DNA of 64,000 nt, taken from an uncultured Aliiroseovarius sp. (GTDB lineage Bacteria; Pseudomonadota; Alphaproteobacteria; Rhodobacterales; Rhodobacteraceae). Numbering within the stretch: the stretch's first letter is position 1; each line of letters opens with the position of its first letter. Of the stretch, positions 1-9,777 are shown piece by piece. The position numbers were made by a program, and so were the translations under genes. Where the stretch lies: contig NZ_CANMFT010000004.1 of the NCBI RefSeq assembly GCF_947497285.1, positions 62,001-126,000 on the forward strand, read 5' to 3'. The notes under the pieces are model-generated. The model was not told where the DNA came from. It did not search any database and saw nothing but the letters and a program-made list of their open reading frames with translations.

Positions 1-748
1 CTGCGGACGCCGCCCCCTCGACCACATCGAAGCCATTCAGCACGCCGTCTTGCAGGGCTTTGGCGCGATAGGCAACCGATTGTTCCAAGCCCTCAAGCCG
101 GATCATCGTCTGCCCGTTCATCTGCGCAGCACCGGTCACGTCGAACGGCGACCCTAGGGCTGCCGCCATCGAGGTCACGGCAGTTTCAGCCGATTGACCC
201 TCGCAGACCAGCGTTGCCTCGGTTTCAGGAATGGCGAGCACTTTCAGGCTGACCTCGGTCAACACGCCCAACGTGCCCCAGCTTCCGGTCATCAGCTTCA
301 CGAGGTCATAGCCGGTCACGTTCTTCATCACGCGCCCACCGTTTTTCAAAACCTGCCCCTGCCCGTCGACAAATCGCACACCAAGGCAGAAATCACGGGC
401 CGCCCCGACCTGAATACGCCGCGGGCCAGAGGCATTCGTGGCGATCACACCGCCGATGGTGGACGCGCCCTTGGTGCCCAGCAAAGCGCGCATGTCGCCC
501 GGTTCAAAGGCAAGCCGCTGGCCTTCGGCGGCGAGCAGCGTTTCAATTTCAGACAGCGGCGTTCCGGCGCGCGCCACCAGCGTCAGCGCGCCGGGTTCGT
601 AAAGGGTGACGCCGGTCAGGCCGCGTGTCGAAAGCTCCGCCCCATCAACCGGCGCGCCGATATCGCGGGTGCCACCGCCTTGAATGCGCAAGGGGCCATT
701 GGCCGCGACAATCGCCTCGGCCAGGTCTGCTTCAGTGGTCAGGGTCAT
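1..748 (-). CDS. glcE: Glycolate oxidase FAD-binding subunit GlcE, 3' end beyond the window
   Basis: Reading leftward from the ATG at 748, the translation begins MTLTTEADLAEAI and continues as an FAD_binding_4 (VAO/PCMH) domain. It includes a LRIQGGGTRDIGAP-type flavin-binding stretch and the segment KNVTGYDLVKLMTGSWGTLG, which is typical of GlcE. No stop occurs before base 1, so the C-terminus is off the edge. The start codon overlaps the GlcD stop (ATGA), so the two subunits are probably translationally coupled. GlcE works with GlcD and the iron-sulfur subunit GlcF (expected just outside the window) to oxidise glycolate to glyoxylate at the membrane. The assignment rests on motif and context; the GlcD partnership makes it firm. 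Confidence 0.9.
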   Translation of the reverse strand, partial: MTLTTEADLAEAIVAANGPLRIQGGGTRDIGAPVDGAELSTRGLTGVTLYEPGALTLVARAGTPLSEIETLLAAEGQRLAFEPGDMRALLGTKGASTIGGVIATNASGPRRIQVGAARDFCLGVRFVDGQGQVLKNGGRVMKNVTGYDLVKLMTGSWGTLGVLTEVSLKVLAIPETEATLVCEGQSAETAVTSMAAALGSPFDVTGAAQMNGQTMIRLEGLEQSVAYRAKALQDGVLNGFDVVEGAASA

Positions 749-2178
749 GAGGCGCGCCTTGTTTCCGTGCTGGCCAAGGGAAACACCTTGGCGGGGTTCA
801 AAAGCCATGCCGGGTCAAACACATCTTTGACGGCCAATTGGATCTCAAGATCCGTTTGGTTGTATTGCGAAACCATCAAGTCCCTTTTTTCAACTCCGAC
901 CCCATGCTCGCCTGTCAGGCATCCGCCGACCTCGACACAGAGCTTCAGAATATCGGCCCCGAACGCCTCGCATTTCTCAAGATCGCCGGGTTTGTTGGCA
1001 TCAAACAGGATCAGTGGGTGCATGTTGCCGTCGCCCGCGTGAAACACGTTGCCAACGTCCAGCCCGTAGTCCTTTGACATCTCGCCGATGCGGCGCAGCA
1101 CCAAAGGCAGTTCCGACACCGGAATTGTGCCGTCCAGACACATATAGTCGTTGATCTGCCCCATGGCGCCGAACGCGGACTTGCGCCCCAGCCAGATTTT
1201 CGCGCTTTCCTCAGCCGAGGTGCTTTCACGCAGTTCCACCGGGTTGTGCGTTCGCGCGATCTTCACGATGCGCGCCAACTGGTCGTCGATCTCGGCGTCC
1301 GAGCCTTCGACCTCGATAATCAACAACGCCTCGCAATCGGGGTATCCTGCACCTGCAAACGCCTCGGTCGCACGAATACAGGGGCGGTCCATAAACTCGA
1401 TCGCGACGGGCAGGATGCCGGATTTGATGATGTCAGAGACACAGGCGCCCGCGACTTCGTTGCTGTCAAAGCCAACCAAGACCGGACGTGCGCCTTCTGG
1501 CTTGGCGAGGATGCGCAAAGTGGCTTCTGTCACGATGCCCAATTGGCCCTCGGACCCACAGATCAGTCCCAACAGGTCCAACCCGCCCGCATCCAGATGC
1601 GCGCCGCCGATTTCCACGACCTCGCCATCGGCCATGACCATCGTCACGCCCATCAGGTTGTTGGTTGTCACGCCGTATTTCAGGCAATGCGCGCCGCCCG
1701 AGTTCATCGCGATGTTGCCCGCAATGGCGCAGGCCAGTTGTGACGAGGGGTCGGGCGCGTAAAAGAACCCTTCTTCCTCGACCGCACCTGTGACGGACAG
1801 GTTGGTACGCCCTGACTGCACCCGGATGATCCGGTTGGCATAGTCGGTTTCCAGCACATCGTTCAGCCGCGCGACCCCAAGGATCACGCTGTCTGCCGTG
1901 GGCAATGCGCCACCGGCCAGCGATGTGCCTGCCCCGCGCGGCACGACCGGCACGCTTTCTTCGTGGCAGATGCGCATGACCGCCGAGACCTCGGCGGTCG
2001 ACGATGGCAGCACAACACAAAGCGGTGGGCATTTATACGCTGTCAGTGCGTCGCATTCGTAAGCACGGGTCTGGATTGGGTCATGCACGACCGCCCCGTC
2101 TGACAGCACCGATTGCAGACGCTTCACAATCTGGTCCTTGCGGTCAAGGATCGCGGCGTTTGGGGTCGGCATCTGCAT
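745..2178 (-). CDS. glcD: Glycolate oxidase subunit GlcD (FAD-linked)
   Basis: A 477-residue FAD-linked oxidase. The N-terminal FAD_binding_4 domain shows PVVPRGAGTSLAGGALP and DPSSQLACAIAGNIAMNSGG. The C-terminal FAD-oxidase domain shows NVFHAGDGNMHP and LTGEHGVGVEKRDLM, the usual substrate and flavin contacts of the GlcD/D-lactate dehydrogenase group. The frame stays open about 160 codons further upstream, but that part is antisense to the divergent membrane-protein gene. I chose ATG 2178 because GGAGGG lies 6 nt before it; a second in-frame ATG at 2172 is also possible. It overlaps glcE by 4 nt, which separates it from stand-alone D-lactate dehydrogenases. It catalyses flavin-dependent oxidation of glycolate, with electrons passing to the respiratory chain. 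Confidence 0.93.
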   Translation of the reverse strand: MQMPTPNAAILDRKDQIVKRLQSVLSDGAVVHDPIQTRAYECDALTAYKCPPLCVVLPSSTAEVSAVMRICHEESVPVVPRGAGTSLAGGALPTADSVILGVARLNDVLETDYANRIIRVQSGRTNLSVTGAVEEEGFFYAPDPSSQLACAIAGNIAMNSGGAHCLKYGVTTNNLMGVTMVMADGEVVEIGGAHLDAGGLDLLGLICGSEGQLGIVTEATLRILAKPEGARPVLVGFDSNEVAGACVSDIIKSGILPVAIEFMDRPCIRATEAFAGAGYPDCEALLIIEVEGSDAEIDDQLARIVKIARTHNPVELRESTSAEESAKIWLGRKSAFGAMGQINDYMCLDGTIPVSELPLVLRRIGEMSKDYGLDVGNVFHAGDGNMHPLILFDANKPGDLEKCEAFGADILKLCVEVGGCLTGEHGVGVEKRDLMVSQYNQTDLEIQLAVKDVFDPAWLLNPAKVFPLASTETRRAS

Positions 2179-2199
2179 CGGAATCCCTCCACTTTCGAC

Positions 2200-2224
2200 A
2201 ATTGGTAAAAAGATATTACCAATT
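2200..2224. promoter_or_regulatory. Inverted repeat between glcD and the DUF599 gene, candidate operator
   Basis: A perfect 9-bp inverted repeat AATTGGTAA-N7-TTACCAATT starts 22 bp upstream of the glcD start codon in the divergent intergenic region. The TTGGT...ACCAA halves resemble sites of FadR/PdhR-type GntR regulators such as GlcC and LldR, although the 7-nt spacer between the arms is longer than the PdhR consensus. It is a likely operator for the glc operon. The identity of the regulator is inferred, and no glcC gene is inside this window. Confidence 0.55.
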
Positions 2225-2266
2225 TTCCGATTTGGCAACCGAAAGGAATGCGCATAGCGTGCGCTC

Positions 2267-2968
2267 ATGTCTTTGACCGAACGCCTTTCACTGTTTTCGT
2301 TGATGGACGGCACCGCTGTCTGCCTGATCATCCTGGCCTGGAGCTTGATCGGCTGGCGGATTGAGCATGCCTCGCCCAATCGCCCCTCGGTCTCGCGGCT
2401 TATGGCGCAATATCGGCGCGATTGGATGGTGCAATTCGTCGACCGCGATCCACGCATCTTTGACAGCGCAATCCTGTCCACCTTGCGGCAAGGGGCCAGC
2501 TTCTTTGCCTCTGCTTCGATGATCGCGATCGGGGGCGGCATGGCGCTGTTGGGCAATACAGATCGGTTGCGCGGGGTCGCACACGACCTGACCCTTGCCA
2601 GCGCGCCAGAGCTGGTGTGGGAGGTCAAGATCCTGCTGGTCGTTCTGTTTCTGGCCAATGCGTTTCTGAGTTTCGTCTGGTCGCATCGCCTGTTTGGCTA
2701 TTGCGCCGTGGTCATGGCCTCGGTGTCCGTTGATCCAAGCGACCCGACCGCCCTGCCCCGCGCCCGCAAGGCAGGCGACATCAACATCTCGGCCGCGCGC
2801 AGTTTCAATCGCGGCTTGCGCTCGGTCTATTTTGCGATGGGGTCACTGGCGTGGTTGCTTGGGCCCGTCCCCTTGATCGCGGCGACGTTGCTGACCGTCA
2901 TTGTTTTGTGGCGACGCGAATTTGCGTCCCATTCCCGCGCTGTTTTGATGCAGCCGGATGAGGCGTAG
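2267..2968 (+). CDS. DUF599 family membrane protein
   Basis: A 233-residue protein with about four hydrophobic segments: near 14-30, 76-96, 118-150 and 188-215. The overall pattern matches DUF599, a family of bacterial inner-membrane proteins without a known function. The motif RAINISAARSFNRGLRSVYF-like segment (around 175-192, with SAARSFNRGLRSVYFA visible) is the conserved cytosolic loop of the family. It is divergent from glcD and separated by about 90 bp. AAGGA lies too far upstream of ATG 2267 to be an ideal ribosome site, so the in-frame ATG for MDGTAVCLI (about 2303) is an alternative start. No functional link to glycolate oxidation can be shown. Confidence 0.8.
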   Translation: MSLTERLSLFSLMDGTAVCLIILAWSLIGWRIEHASPNRPSVSRLMAQYRRDWMVQFVDRDPRIFDSAILSTLRQGASFFASASMIAIGGGMALLGNTDRLRGVAHDLTLASAPELVWEVKILLVVLFLANAFLSFVWSHRLFGYCAVVMASVSVDPSDPTALPRARKAGDINISAARSFNRGLRSVYFAMGSLAWLLGPVPLIAATLLTVIVLWRREFASHSRAVLMQPDEA

Positions 2969-2971
2969 TTC

Positions 2972-5080
2972 TTAGGTCTGGCGTTTCGCAGGCTGACGCA
3001 CGCCGCCGCGCCCCTCAACAAGCCATGCCCCGATCAGGGTCAGGGCCGCAAGCGCCAGCATCAGCCAAGGTGGGGCCAGCGGTATGACGCGGATCGCCTG
3101 CGTCACATAGGCATCGCGCGGGGTGTAGCCGATCCAGCCACGCCCATGCGCGACCTGTCCAACCCGCACCGGGCGCAGAGCGGGCAATCCGCCTTCGATC
3201 CGGGCGACGGTGCCGCCAGTGGCATTTGTCAGGGGCGCGACGCCTGCCGGATCGGCAATCGGCTGGGCAAATTCGCGCGCCGCAGCCACGCCGCGCACCA
3301 CTACAGTGGCCAGATCGCCCTGCGTCACACGAAACAGGCCATTCTCGGACGTCCCAAGATCGGCAGAGAACCTGCCCGGGCCAGTTTCATCAAGCCGCAA
3401 CGCCGCTGTCGTGCCGTCAGGTGATGTCACGGTGGCCTCGGGCAGCGTGTCCATCATCGTGCGCCGGGTGATCAGCAGCCCCGCCTCGGTCGCTTCGGCC
3501 AAAAGCGCCTCTTCCTCTAGTTCGGATTCGCGCATCAACCAGTGGGCCAACCGGCGCAACAGTTCAAGCTGGGGGCCTCCGCCTTCAAAGCCGCGCGCCC
3601 ACAGCCACGCGTGGTCAGAGGCCAGAAGCGCCACCCGGCCCTCGGCCACGCGGTCGACGGTCAACAGCGCGCCGTCGTCGGGGCCAGACAGGATCGCGTG
3701 CCCCGACTTGGGGTCAAGCTCAACCCAGCGCAACCATGGACCCCAGCCGCCTTCGGGTGCGTCGTCCTGCAAATCGCGGGTGACGGGGTGGCGTTGTCCT
3801 GCATCGGTCACCTTGGGACGGAAAGGCGCTTCGACAAGGCGCCCGGTTGGCAGGGCCGGCAGGATGTCAGACAGGCTGGAGCGCGCGATGCTGTCCGCGC
3901 TGGCCAGTGCCGGCCCCGCCGAAACCAGCACCGCACCGCCGCGTTCAACGTAAGACCGCACACTGTCCAGATATCCGCCCGGCAAAATTCCACGTAATCG
4001 GTATCGGTCGAAAATGATCAGGTCAAATTCGTCGATCTTGTCGACGAACAGTTCCTGAGTTGGAAAGGCAATCAGGCTCAGTTCATAGACGGGCACGCCG
4101 TCCTGTTTTTCCGGCGGGCGCAGGATGGTGAAATGCACGAGGTCCACCGCGCTGTCGGATTTCAGAAGGTTGCGCCAGGTCCGGGTGCCGGGATGCGGCG
4201 TGCCGGACACCAAGAGCACGCGCAGTCGGTCGCGCACGCCGTTGACCTCGATCACGGCAGCATTGTTGCGGACGGTCAGCTCTCCGTCTGCTGCGGGCAA
4301 GGTTACGTGGATCAGGTTGCGCCCCGCATGGGTCAGCGTCAGCGGCAAAACGATGTCTTCCCCGACCCGCGCCAACAGAGGCTCCGCCGGCCCCCCGTCA
4401 TGCGACACCATCAGTTCGACCAAAGCGTTGCCAGCGACCGCGCTCGCGGTGGGATCTGCGCCCAACGCATCGACCCTTAAGTGAATTTCGGTTTCTTCGC
4501 CAAGGATGGCAAAGGCGGGCGCTTTGATGACTGATAAGCGCCAGTCCCAATCCTGAGCGCGCCCGGTCAGCATCGCGTGAAAAGGCGCAGGCAGGCTGGG
4601 CGCGCTTGCGGGATCATGGATCACCCCATCGGTCAATGCCACCACACCCGCAACCCGGTCGCGTGGCAAGTCTGCAAGGGCAGCCGTCACGGCCGCCACC
4701 AGGTGCGTGCCGTCAGGGGCGGAAATGTCTGCAAATTCCGACAAGCGCCGCAGTGAAAGTTCCAATCCGTCACGCGCGGCGACTTGCGTCTGCAACGCCT
4801 CAAGCGCCGCGGATGACTGCGCTTCTCGGTCTGACAAGGTCTGCGAGGCGCTGTCATCAACAACGACCAGAAGGATATCGGACAACGGGTCGCGATCTTC
4901 TTGTTGCAAGGACGGGCCGGACAGGGCGACCAAAACCGCAAGCGCGGCGGCGGCACGCAGCGCCCAGCCTGACAGCCCCCGCCAGATCGCCAAGGCAAGC
5001 GCAAAGGCCACAAGCCCCGCCAGTGCCGCGATAACCGGCCATGGCAGCCCCGGCGAGAAGATCAGCTCTGAAGCATTCAT
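2972..5080 (-). CDS. Large membrane-anchored protein of the MoxR/DUF58 cluster (glutamine amidotransferase-like fold)
   Basis: A 702-residue protein. Two N-terminal membrane helices (about 13-30 and 39-57) are followed by a periplasmic VWA-like segment with DILLVVVDDSASQTLSD, then a region resembling class I glutamine amidotransferase-like domains (LIIFDRYRLRGILPGGYLD and GGAVLVSAGPALAS), and a C-terminal helix (about 675-692). It is the last gene of the operon moxR-DUF58-DUF4159-this gene. Its start overlaps the preceding stop by 4 nt. Such clusters encode envelope-associated, BatA-like systems in which a MoxR ATPase is thought to act as a chaperone for VWA proteins. No catalytic triad was identified, so an enzymatic role is not claimed. 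Confidence 0.78.
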   Translation of the reverse strand: MNASELIFSPGLPWPVIAALAGLVAFALALAIWRGLSGWALRAAAALAVLVALSGPSLQQEDRDPLSDILLVVVDDSASQTLSDREAQSSAALEALQTQVAARDGLELSLRRLSEFADISAPDGTHLVAAVTAALADLPRDRVAGVVALTDGVIHDPASAPSLPAPFHAMLTGRAQDWDWRLSVIKAPAFAILGEETEIHLRVDALGADPTASAVAGNALVELMVSHDGGPAEPLLARVGEDIVLPLTLTHAGRNLIHVTLPAADGELTVRNNAAVIEVNGVRDRLRVLLVSGTPHPGTRTWRNLLKSDSAVDLVHFTILRPPEKQDGVPVYELSLIAFPTQELFVDKIDEFDLIIFDRYRLRGILPGGYLDSVRSYVERGGAVLVSAGPALASADSIARSSLSDILPALPTGRLVEAPFRPKVTDAGQRHPVTRDLQDDAPEGGWGPWLRWVELDPKSGHAILSGPDDGALLTVDRVAEGRVALLASDHAWLWARGFEGGGPQLELLRRLAHWLMRESELEEEALLAEATEAGLLITRRTMMDTLPEATVTSPDGTTAALRLDETGPGRFSADLGTSENGLFRVTQGDLATVVVRGVAAAREFAQPIADPAGVAPLTNATGGTVARIEGGLPALRPVRVGQVAHGRGWIGYTPRDAYVTQAIRVIPLAPPWLMLALAALTLIGAWLVEGRGGVRQPAKRQT

Positions 5081-7860
5081 TCGCCCAACCTTTCCAGCAG
5101 CGCCGGCACATGCACTTGGTCGGATTTGTAGTTGCCCGTCAGAACATGCATGACAAGATTGATCCCAAACCGCATCGCCATCTCGCGTTGCCGTTCACCC
5201 GCTTGCCCGCGCCCAACCGGAAACATTGGCGCCCCGTCGGGCCGGATGGCCCACGCGCCCGCCCAGTCGTTGCCGCCGATGACCACCGGGCTGACGCCAT
5301 CGTTCAGGTTGCGAAACGGCATCCCTTCTGCGCGTTCGGCGTTCGGGGGCGCCGCCTCGACCCAGGCGGGCCCGCGCGCGCGCCCGGGAAAGTCCTCGAG
5401 CAAATAGAAGGCGCGGGTCAGGACGTGGTCGCTGGGCACCGGTTCAAGCGGTGGCAACCCAAGCGGAAGCGCAATGGCGCGCAATCGGCGCGCGGCGGGA
5501 CTTTCGCCCCCAAAGCCCGCGTCGCGCGTGTCAAACAGGATAAAGCCTCCCGCCGCCAGATATTGTTTCAGGCGACCATAGGCCTCTGGGCCGGGAAGCG
5601 CGGTTGTGTCAGTGATCGGCCAGTAAAGAAAGGGAAAGACCGCAAGCGCGTCGGTTTCGATATCCACCCCAATGGGCGGCGCTGGTTCGACGGATGTGCG
5701 TGAAAACAGCTCGTCCGACAGCCCCATCAGGCCTGCCTTCGCAACGTCATCAGTGGCGCGGTCACCGGTCAGCACATGGGCCAGCGTGACAACGGCTGCG
5801 GCTTCGACCGCGCCCGCAAGCGCATCCGCGTCATCGCTCTGCGCGACACCCTCGGACGGCGTGGCAAGACACAGCGCGACCAGAACCGCCGCTGCTTGCC
5901 CACCGGGTCGCGCCCTGAGCCGACCTGTCAGTCGCCCCGTCAACCACAGGCTGGCCAGCACATCCAGCACCCCCAGCCCCAAAGCGGCCGCCAGCAAAAG
6001 CGGCGCAAGATCGCGGGACGCGCGCGCCTCCTGCCATCGGGGCAAAATGCGGTCGGGCCACGCGGCAGCAGACAGGTTGGCGTTGTCAGTCAGAGTGTTG
6101 ACCGCGAACAGGCGGTCCCCTTCGGCATACAGACCCGGCGGCACCTCGCGCCTGGCCCCCGCCAAGAGATCGGGGCCCGGAATACCTGCTTGCGCGCCCG
6201 CGGGCCCCAGCTGTCCAAACGGATCAAGCAGGCGCGCGGCCACCCATTGCGTACCCTCCAGCGCCTCGGGCTGAAGCTGTCCCGGCGGCGTCGAGACAGC
6301 CAGCCGTTCAAGCATCTGAACGAACAACCCGGACAGTGCCAAGGACGACCATTCCGCATTGGCCGAGACGTGAAACAACACAACCTGCCCGCTGCCCAAG
6401 GCCTTGCGTGTGACAAGCGGTGTGCCATCGGCAAGCGTTGCGAGGGTCTTGTCTGCAAGGTCGGGGCTGGGTTCGGCCAAAATCTGGGCGCGCACGGTCA
6501 CATCAGGTGGCACACGAAGCCCATAGAACGGCGAAGTTTCAGGGAATGGGGCAAGCGCGCGCGGGGCACCCCAGCTCATCGCGCCACCCACCACACGCCC
6601 ACCCGACCGCAAACGCACGGGTAGCAAGATGTCTTCAACCCCGCGCCCCGTGTCGGCAGCCGCCAGACGCGGCCCGGCGAACCGCAGCAACAAGCCACCC
6701 TGCGCCACCCACGACGCCAAGGCCTTCTGATCAGGCTCTGCCAGGTTGGGAATGTCTGGAAGGATCACCACTTCCGGGCCGGCTTCGATCAGGGTCTTGA
6801 TCACATCGGCTTCGACCACCTCGGCCGAGGGCACAAGCGCCTCGCGCAGATAGTGCAGCGGCGACAGCAGCTCCAACCCTTCGCGCGACTGAACACCGGT
6901 CAGAAGCGCGACCCGACGGCGGCGCAGGCTGTCATCGGCCAAGGTGATCGCGCCCGAGGCACGTTGATCCTCCACCTGAAACCGGGTGATCCGGTTGCGA
7001 AGTTCGGACGGCAGATCAAGGCGCGCCTCTTCACGCACTGCCCCTGCCCCGAAGGTCACCATGGTCGAGGCCAAGACGCGCTCAACCCCCGACGGGTCCG
7101 GCCCGACCCCTTGCAGCTGAATGCTTTGTTCCGTGATCGCTGGGCTGCGCAGTGCGGTCAGCACCAATGCGCCGTCTTCGACCTTCACGGGCAACAGACC
7201 CAAGCGCGGCGCGGTGGGCTCCAGCACATCGACACGCCCTGCGGCTTCAAAGGCGGTCAAAAGCGCGGTGCGGCCATCGCGCGCCAGCCCATCGGACAGC
7301 CAAATCGTGTCGACTTGCCCGATCCCGGCCACCCAATCCGGAGCAGACCCGTAGTCTGCATTCCAAGCGACGGGCAACAAACCGGGCAGTCGCGCCCGCC
7401 AATCGCCCGCGCTTTGCCACTGCGGCGGTGCAGCGTCGGCTGTGGCCACGGCGTGTGACAAGGCGATCGCTACAGGGCGGCCCGCCTGACCTGCCTGGTC
7501 CAACTGATCTTCGATGGCAGATATCCGTTGCGGCCAGTCCGCGGCAGACGCCCAATTCGCATCGACGAAAATCAACAGCGGGCCGGACCGGGCCTGGCGG
7601 ACTTCCGGGTTCAGGACCGGCCCGGCAAACCCAAGAATCAACGCCGCAACCGCCAACATGCGCAACAAAAGCAGCCACCACGGGGTGCGTTCACTTTCTG
7701 CGTCTCGATCCTCTAACCCCAACAACAGCGTCACGGCAGGAAAGATCTGACGGATCGGCGCAGGTGGCACCGCACGCAAGAGCCACCACAAGACGGGCAA
7801 CGCCACCAGCGCGGCCAACAGCCAAGGGGTCGCAAATGCGATGGGAAGGCCCAGGATCAT
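5077..7860 (-). CDS. BatA N-terminal / DUF4159 domain membrane protein
   Basis: A 927-residue protein. The N-terminus (LPIAFATPWLLAALVALPVLWWLLRAVPPAP) is the aerotolerance-regulator N-terminal (BatA) double-helix module, with a second helix near 60-78. A VWA-like central part follows, then a membrane segment near 640-690. The C-terminal DUF4159 domain covers roughly 710-927 and includes AVFPFLYWPITD and GGFILFDTRDAGFG. I chose ATG 7860 (MILGLPIAF) because it overlaps the DUF58 stop (ATGA), although an in-frame start 10 codons earlier exists. The 4-nt overlaps on both sides argue for a single operon and a complex with the DUF58 protein and the MoxR ATPase. The precise physiological role is unknown. 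Confidence 0.85.
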   Translation of the reverse strand: MILGLPIAFATPWLLAALVALPVLWWLLRAVPPAPIRQIFPAVTLLLGLEDRDAESERTPWWLLLLRMLAVAALILGFAGPVLNPEVRQARSGPLLIFVDANWASAADWPQRISAIEDQLDQAGQAGRPVAIALSHAVATADAAPPQWQSAGDWRARLPGLLPVAWNADYGSAPDWVAGIGQVDTIWLSDGLARDGRTALLTAFEAAGRVDVLEPTAPRLGLLPVKVEDGALVLTALRSPAITEQSIQLQGVGPDPSGVERVLASTMVTFGAGAVREEARLDLPSELRNRITRFQVEDQRASGAITLADDSLRRRRVALLTGVQSREGLELLSPLHYLREALVPSAEVVEADVIKTLIEAGPEVVILPDIPNLAEPDQKALASWVAQGGLLLRFAGPRLAAADTGRGVEDILLPVRLRSGGRVVGGAMSWGAPRALAPFPETSPFYGLRVPPDVTVRAQILAEPSPDLADKTLATLADGTPLVTRKALGSGQVVLFHVSANAEWSSLALSGLFVQMLERLAVSTPPGQLQPEALEGTQWVAARLLDPFGQLGPAGAQAGIPGPDLLAGARREVPPGLYAEGDRLFAVNTLTDNANLSAAAWPDRILPRWQEARASRDLAPLLLAAALGLGVLDVLASLWLTGRLTGRLRARPGGQAAAVLVALCLATPSEGVAQSDDADALAGAVEAAAVVTLAHVLTGDRATDDVAKAGLMGLSDELFSRTSVEPAPPIGVDIETDALAVFPFLYWPITDTTALPGPEAYGRLKQYLAAGGFILFDTRDAGFGGESPAARRLRAIALPLGLPPLEPVPSDHVLTRAFYLLEDFPGRARGPAWVEAAPPNAERAEGMPFRNLNDGVSPVVIGGNDWAGAWAIRPDGAPMFPVGRGQAGERQREMAMRFGINLVMHVLTGNYKSDQVHVPALLERLGE

Positions 7861-8717
7861 CGGTGCCCCTCGATCGCGTGGTAAAGCCACAAAAGGGCCG
7901 CGCTGTCCGCATCACCGCTGTGGTGGGTGTGGAATTGCCAACCCGTGCGACGCGCAAGATCTGCAAGGTCCGCCTTGCGTGCCGCCAGACGGTCCAGATA
8001 CCGGCTGCGCAAGTCGCGTGCTTCGCGCGTGTCGTGTTCCAACCGGCCACCCATATCCTCGAACACCATACGGCCACGGAAGGGAAATGCTTCTTCGACC
8101 GGGTCAAGGATCTGGAACAGAACGCCGGTGACACCCCGGTCGGCCGACTTGGCAACAGCTTTCGTCACAGGATCGAGGTCACCCAGGAAATCCGACAGAA
8201 ACACCGCACGCGACCGGGCCGGCGGGTCTGCAAAACCGGTCGTCTGCGCAGGCGCGATTAGCGCAGATGCCATGCGCGACAGGGCGAGCTCTCCGCGCCC
8301 GGCCGGGGCCGCGTTGGTGGCCAACCCCACACGTTCGCCGCCGCGCACCAGAAGGGTCGCCAAGGCCATCGCGATCAGACGCGCCAGCGCGCCTTTTTCG
8401 GGCACATCCGGTGAGGATGCAAACGCCATCGAAGGCGACGCGTCCACCCAAAACAGCACGCTTTGCGCCGCCTGCCATTCTTTCTCCTGCACATAATGAT
8501 GATCCGACCGGGCCGACCGACGCCAGTCGATACGGTGCGCAGGATCACCGGGCTGGGCCGGGCGAAACTGCCAGAACGCATCCCCCTGACCTGGCCTGCG
8601 GCGACCATGTTCGCCCAGTTCGACGCTTGCCGCCAAATGACGCGCCTGCGCCAAAAGGGGCGGCAAGCGTTCTGCCAGCGCCTCGGCGCGGCTACGTAAT
8701 ATGGGCTGCGCGGTCAC
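7857..8717 (-). CDS. DUF58 domain protein
   Basis: A 286-residue DUF58 protein. RRRPGQGDAFWQFRPAQPGDPAHRIDWRRSARSD is present around residues 38-72 (conserved RxGxGxEFxxxRxYxxGDxxRxIDWxxSAR-type signature). It is followed by LFWVDASPSMAF, a VWA metal-ion-dependent adhesion site of the DxSxS type. Translation starts at GTG 8717, which overlaps the moxR stop as GTGA. DUF58 proteins are the usual partners of MoxR AAA+ ATPases; the pair is thought to assemble or mature other proteins. It has no obvious signal peptide, so it probably acts on the cytoplasmic side. Confidence 0.9.
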   Translation of the reverse strand: MTAQPILRSRAEALAERLPPLLAQARHLAASVELGEHGRRRPGQGDAFWQFRPAQPGDPAHRIDWRRSARSDHHYVQEKEWQAAQSVLFWVDASPSMAFASSPDVPEKGALARLIAMALATLLVRGGERVGLATNAAPAGRGELALSRMASALIAPAQTTGFADPPARSRAVFLSDFLGDLDPVTKAVAKSADRGVTGVLFQILDPVEEAFPFRGRMVFEDMGGRLEHDTREARDLRSRYLDRLAARKADLADLARRTGWQFHTHHSGDADSAALLWLYHAIEGHR

Positions 8718-9718
8718 GCCGCCGCCACGGATTTAGTGGCCTGTTCCACCACGGCGTCAATTACTTCGGTCAGGGTATGGCCGGCCGCGCGCGCCCGGTA
8801 ACTCAGCGCCATGCGGTGGCTCAGAACGGGGCGGGCCAAGGCGCGCACATCGTCGATGCCCGGCGCAAGCCGCCCGTCGATCAGCGCACGTGCCCGCGCC
8901 AAAAGCATCAGCGCCTGTGCTGCCCGCGGTCCCGGCCCCCAGCTGACCGCGTCGCGCACGATCTGGGGGGCGGTGTCATCGTCAGGACGACAGGCGCGCA
9001 CGAGGTCAAGGATTGCTTCAACCACGCTTTCGCCCACTGGCATCCGACGCAGCAACGATTGCGCTGCAAGCAATTCAGCGCCGGTGAATACCGGTTCCGC
9101 CTGCGCCTCATCGGTGCCGGTCGTAGCCAGCAGGATATCGCGTTCTGCATCCCGGTCGGGGTATTCCACATCGACCTGCAACAAGAAGCGGTCCAACTGC
9201 GCCTCTGGCAGCGGATAGGTGCCTTCCTGCTCCAGCGGGTTTTGCGTGGCCAGCACATGGAACGGCGTGCCCAGTTCATGGGTCTGCCCGGCGACTGAAA
9301 CCTGATGTTCCTGCATCGCTTGCAACAGCGCGGACTGGGTGCGGGGGCTTGCGCGGTTGATCTCGTCCGCCAAAAGAAGCTGGCAGAAGATCGGGCCTTT
9401 GAGGAACCGGAACGACCGCGCGCCATCTGCGCTTTCTTCCAGCACTTCCGCCCCAAGAATGTCTGATGGCATCAAGTCAGGTGTAAACTGGATGCGCCCC
9501 TCACGCAGCCCCATCACGGTGGACAAGGTTTCCACCAGCCGCGTTTTGCCCAAGCCCGGTAGGCCAATCAGCAGCGCGTGACCGCCGGCCAGCAAAGCGG
9601 ACAGGGTCAGATCAACCACCTGATCTTGCCCGATGATCCGGCGGGCAATCATCTCTTTCGCGCGGGCAAGCGTGCCGCTGAGGGCTTCGATCTCGTCCAA
9701 AAGGGCTTCGTTGGTCAT
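8714..9718 (-). CDS. MoxR family AAA+ ATPase
   Basis: A 334-residue AAA+ ATPase. Walker A is GLPGLGKTR at about 52-60, and Walker B is [10 protein letters not shown] at about 114-123, followed by [14 protein letters not shown], the MoxR sensor region. The C-terminal AAA_lid domain contains [15 protein letters not shown]. It is the first gene of the operon, preceded by GGAGG 7-10 nt before ATG 9718. MoxR ATPases use ATP to remodel or chaperone VWA-containing partners, here most likely the DUF58 and BatA-like proteins encoded directly downstream with overlapping starts. Confidence 0.93.
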   Translation of the reverse strand: MTNEALLDEIEALSGTLARAKEMIARRIIGQDQVVDLTLSALLAGGHALLIGLPGLGKTRLVETLSTVMGLREGRIQFTPDLMPSDILGAEVLEESADGARSFRFLKGPIFCQLLLADEINRASPRTQSALLQAMQEHQVSVAGQTHELGTPFHVLATQNPLEQEGTYPLPEAQLDRFLLQVDVEYPDRDAERDILLATTGTDEAQAEPVFTGAELLAAQSLLRRMPVGESVVEAILDLVRACRPDDDTAPQIVRDAVSWGPGPRAAQALMLLARARALIDGRLAPGIDDVRALARPVLSHRMALSYRARAAGHTLTEVIDAVVEQATKSVAAA

Positions 9719-9777
9719 GGAAATTCCTCCGCTCCGCTATTACATTTCATTAAAGGCCAAACGCGTCGGGGGAACAA

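Noticed and set aside
2179-2658. N-terminal extension of GlcD by about 160 residues
   Set aside because: It is antisense to the DUF599 gene, contains no domain and is not needed; ATG 2178 has a strong ribosome site.
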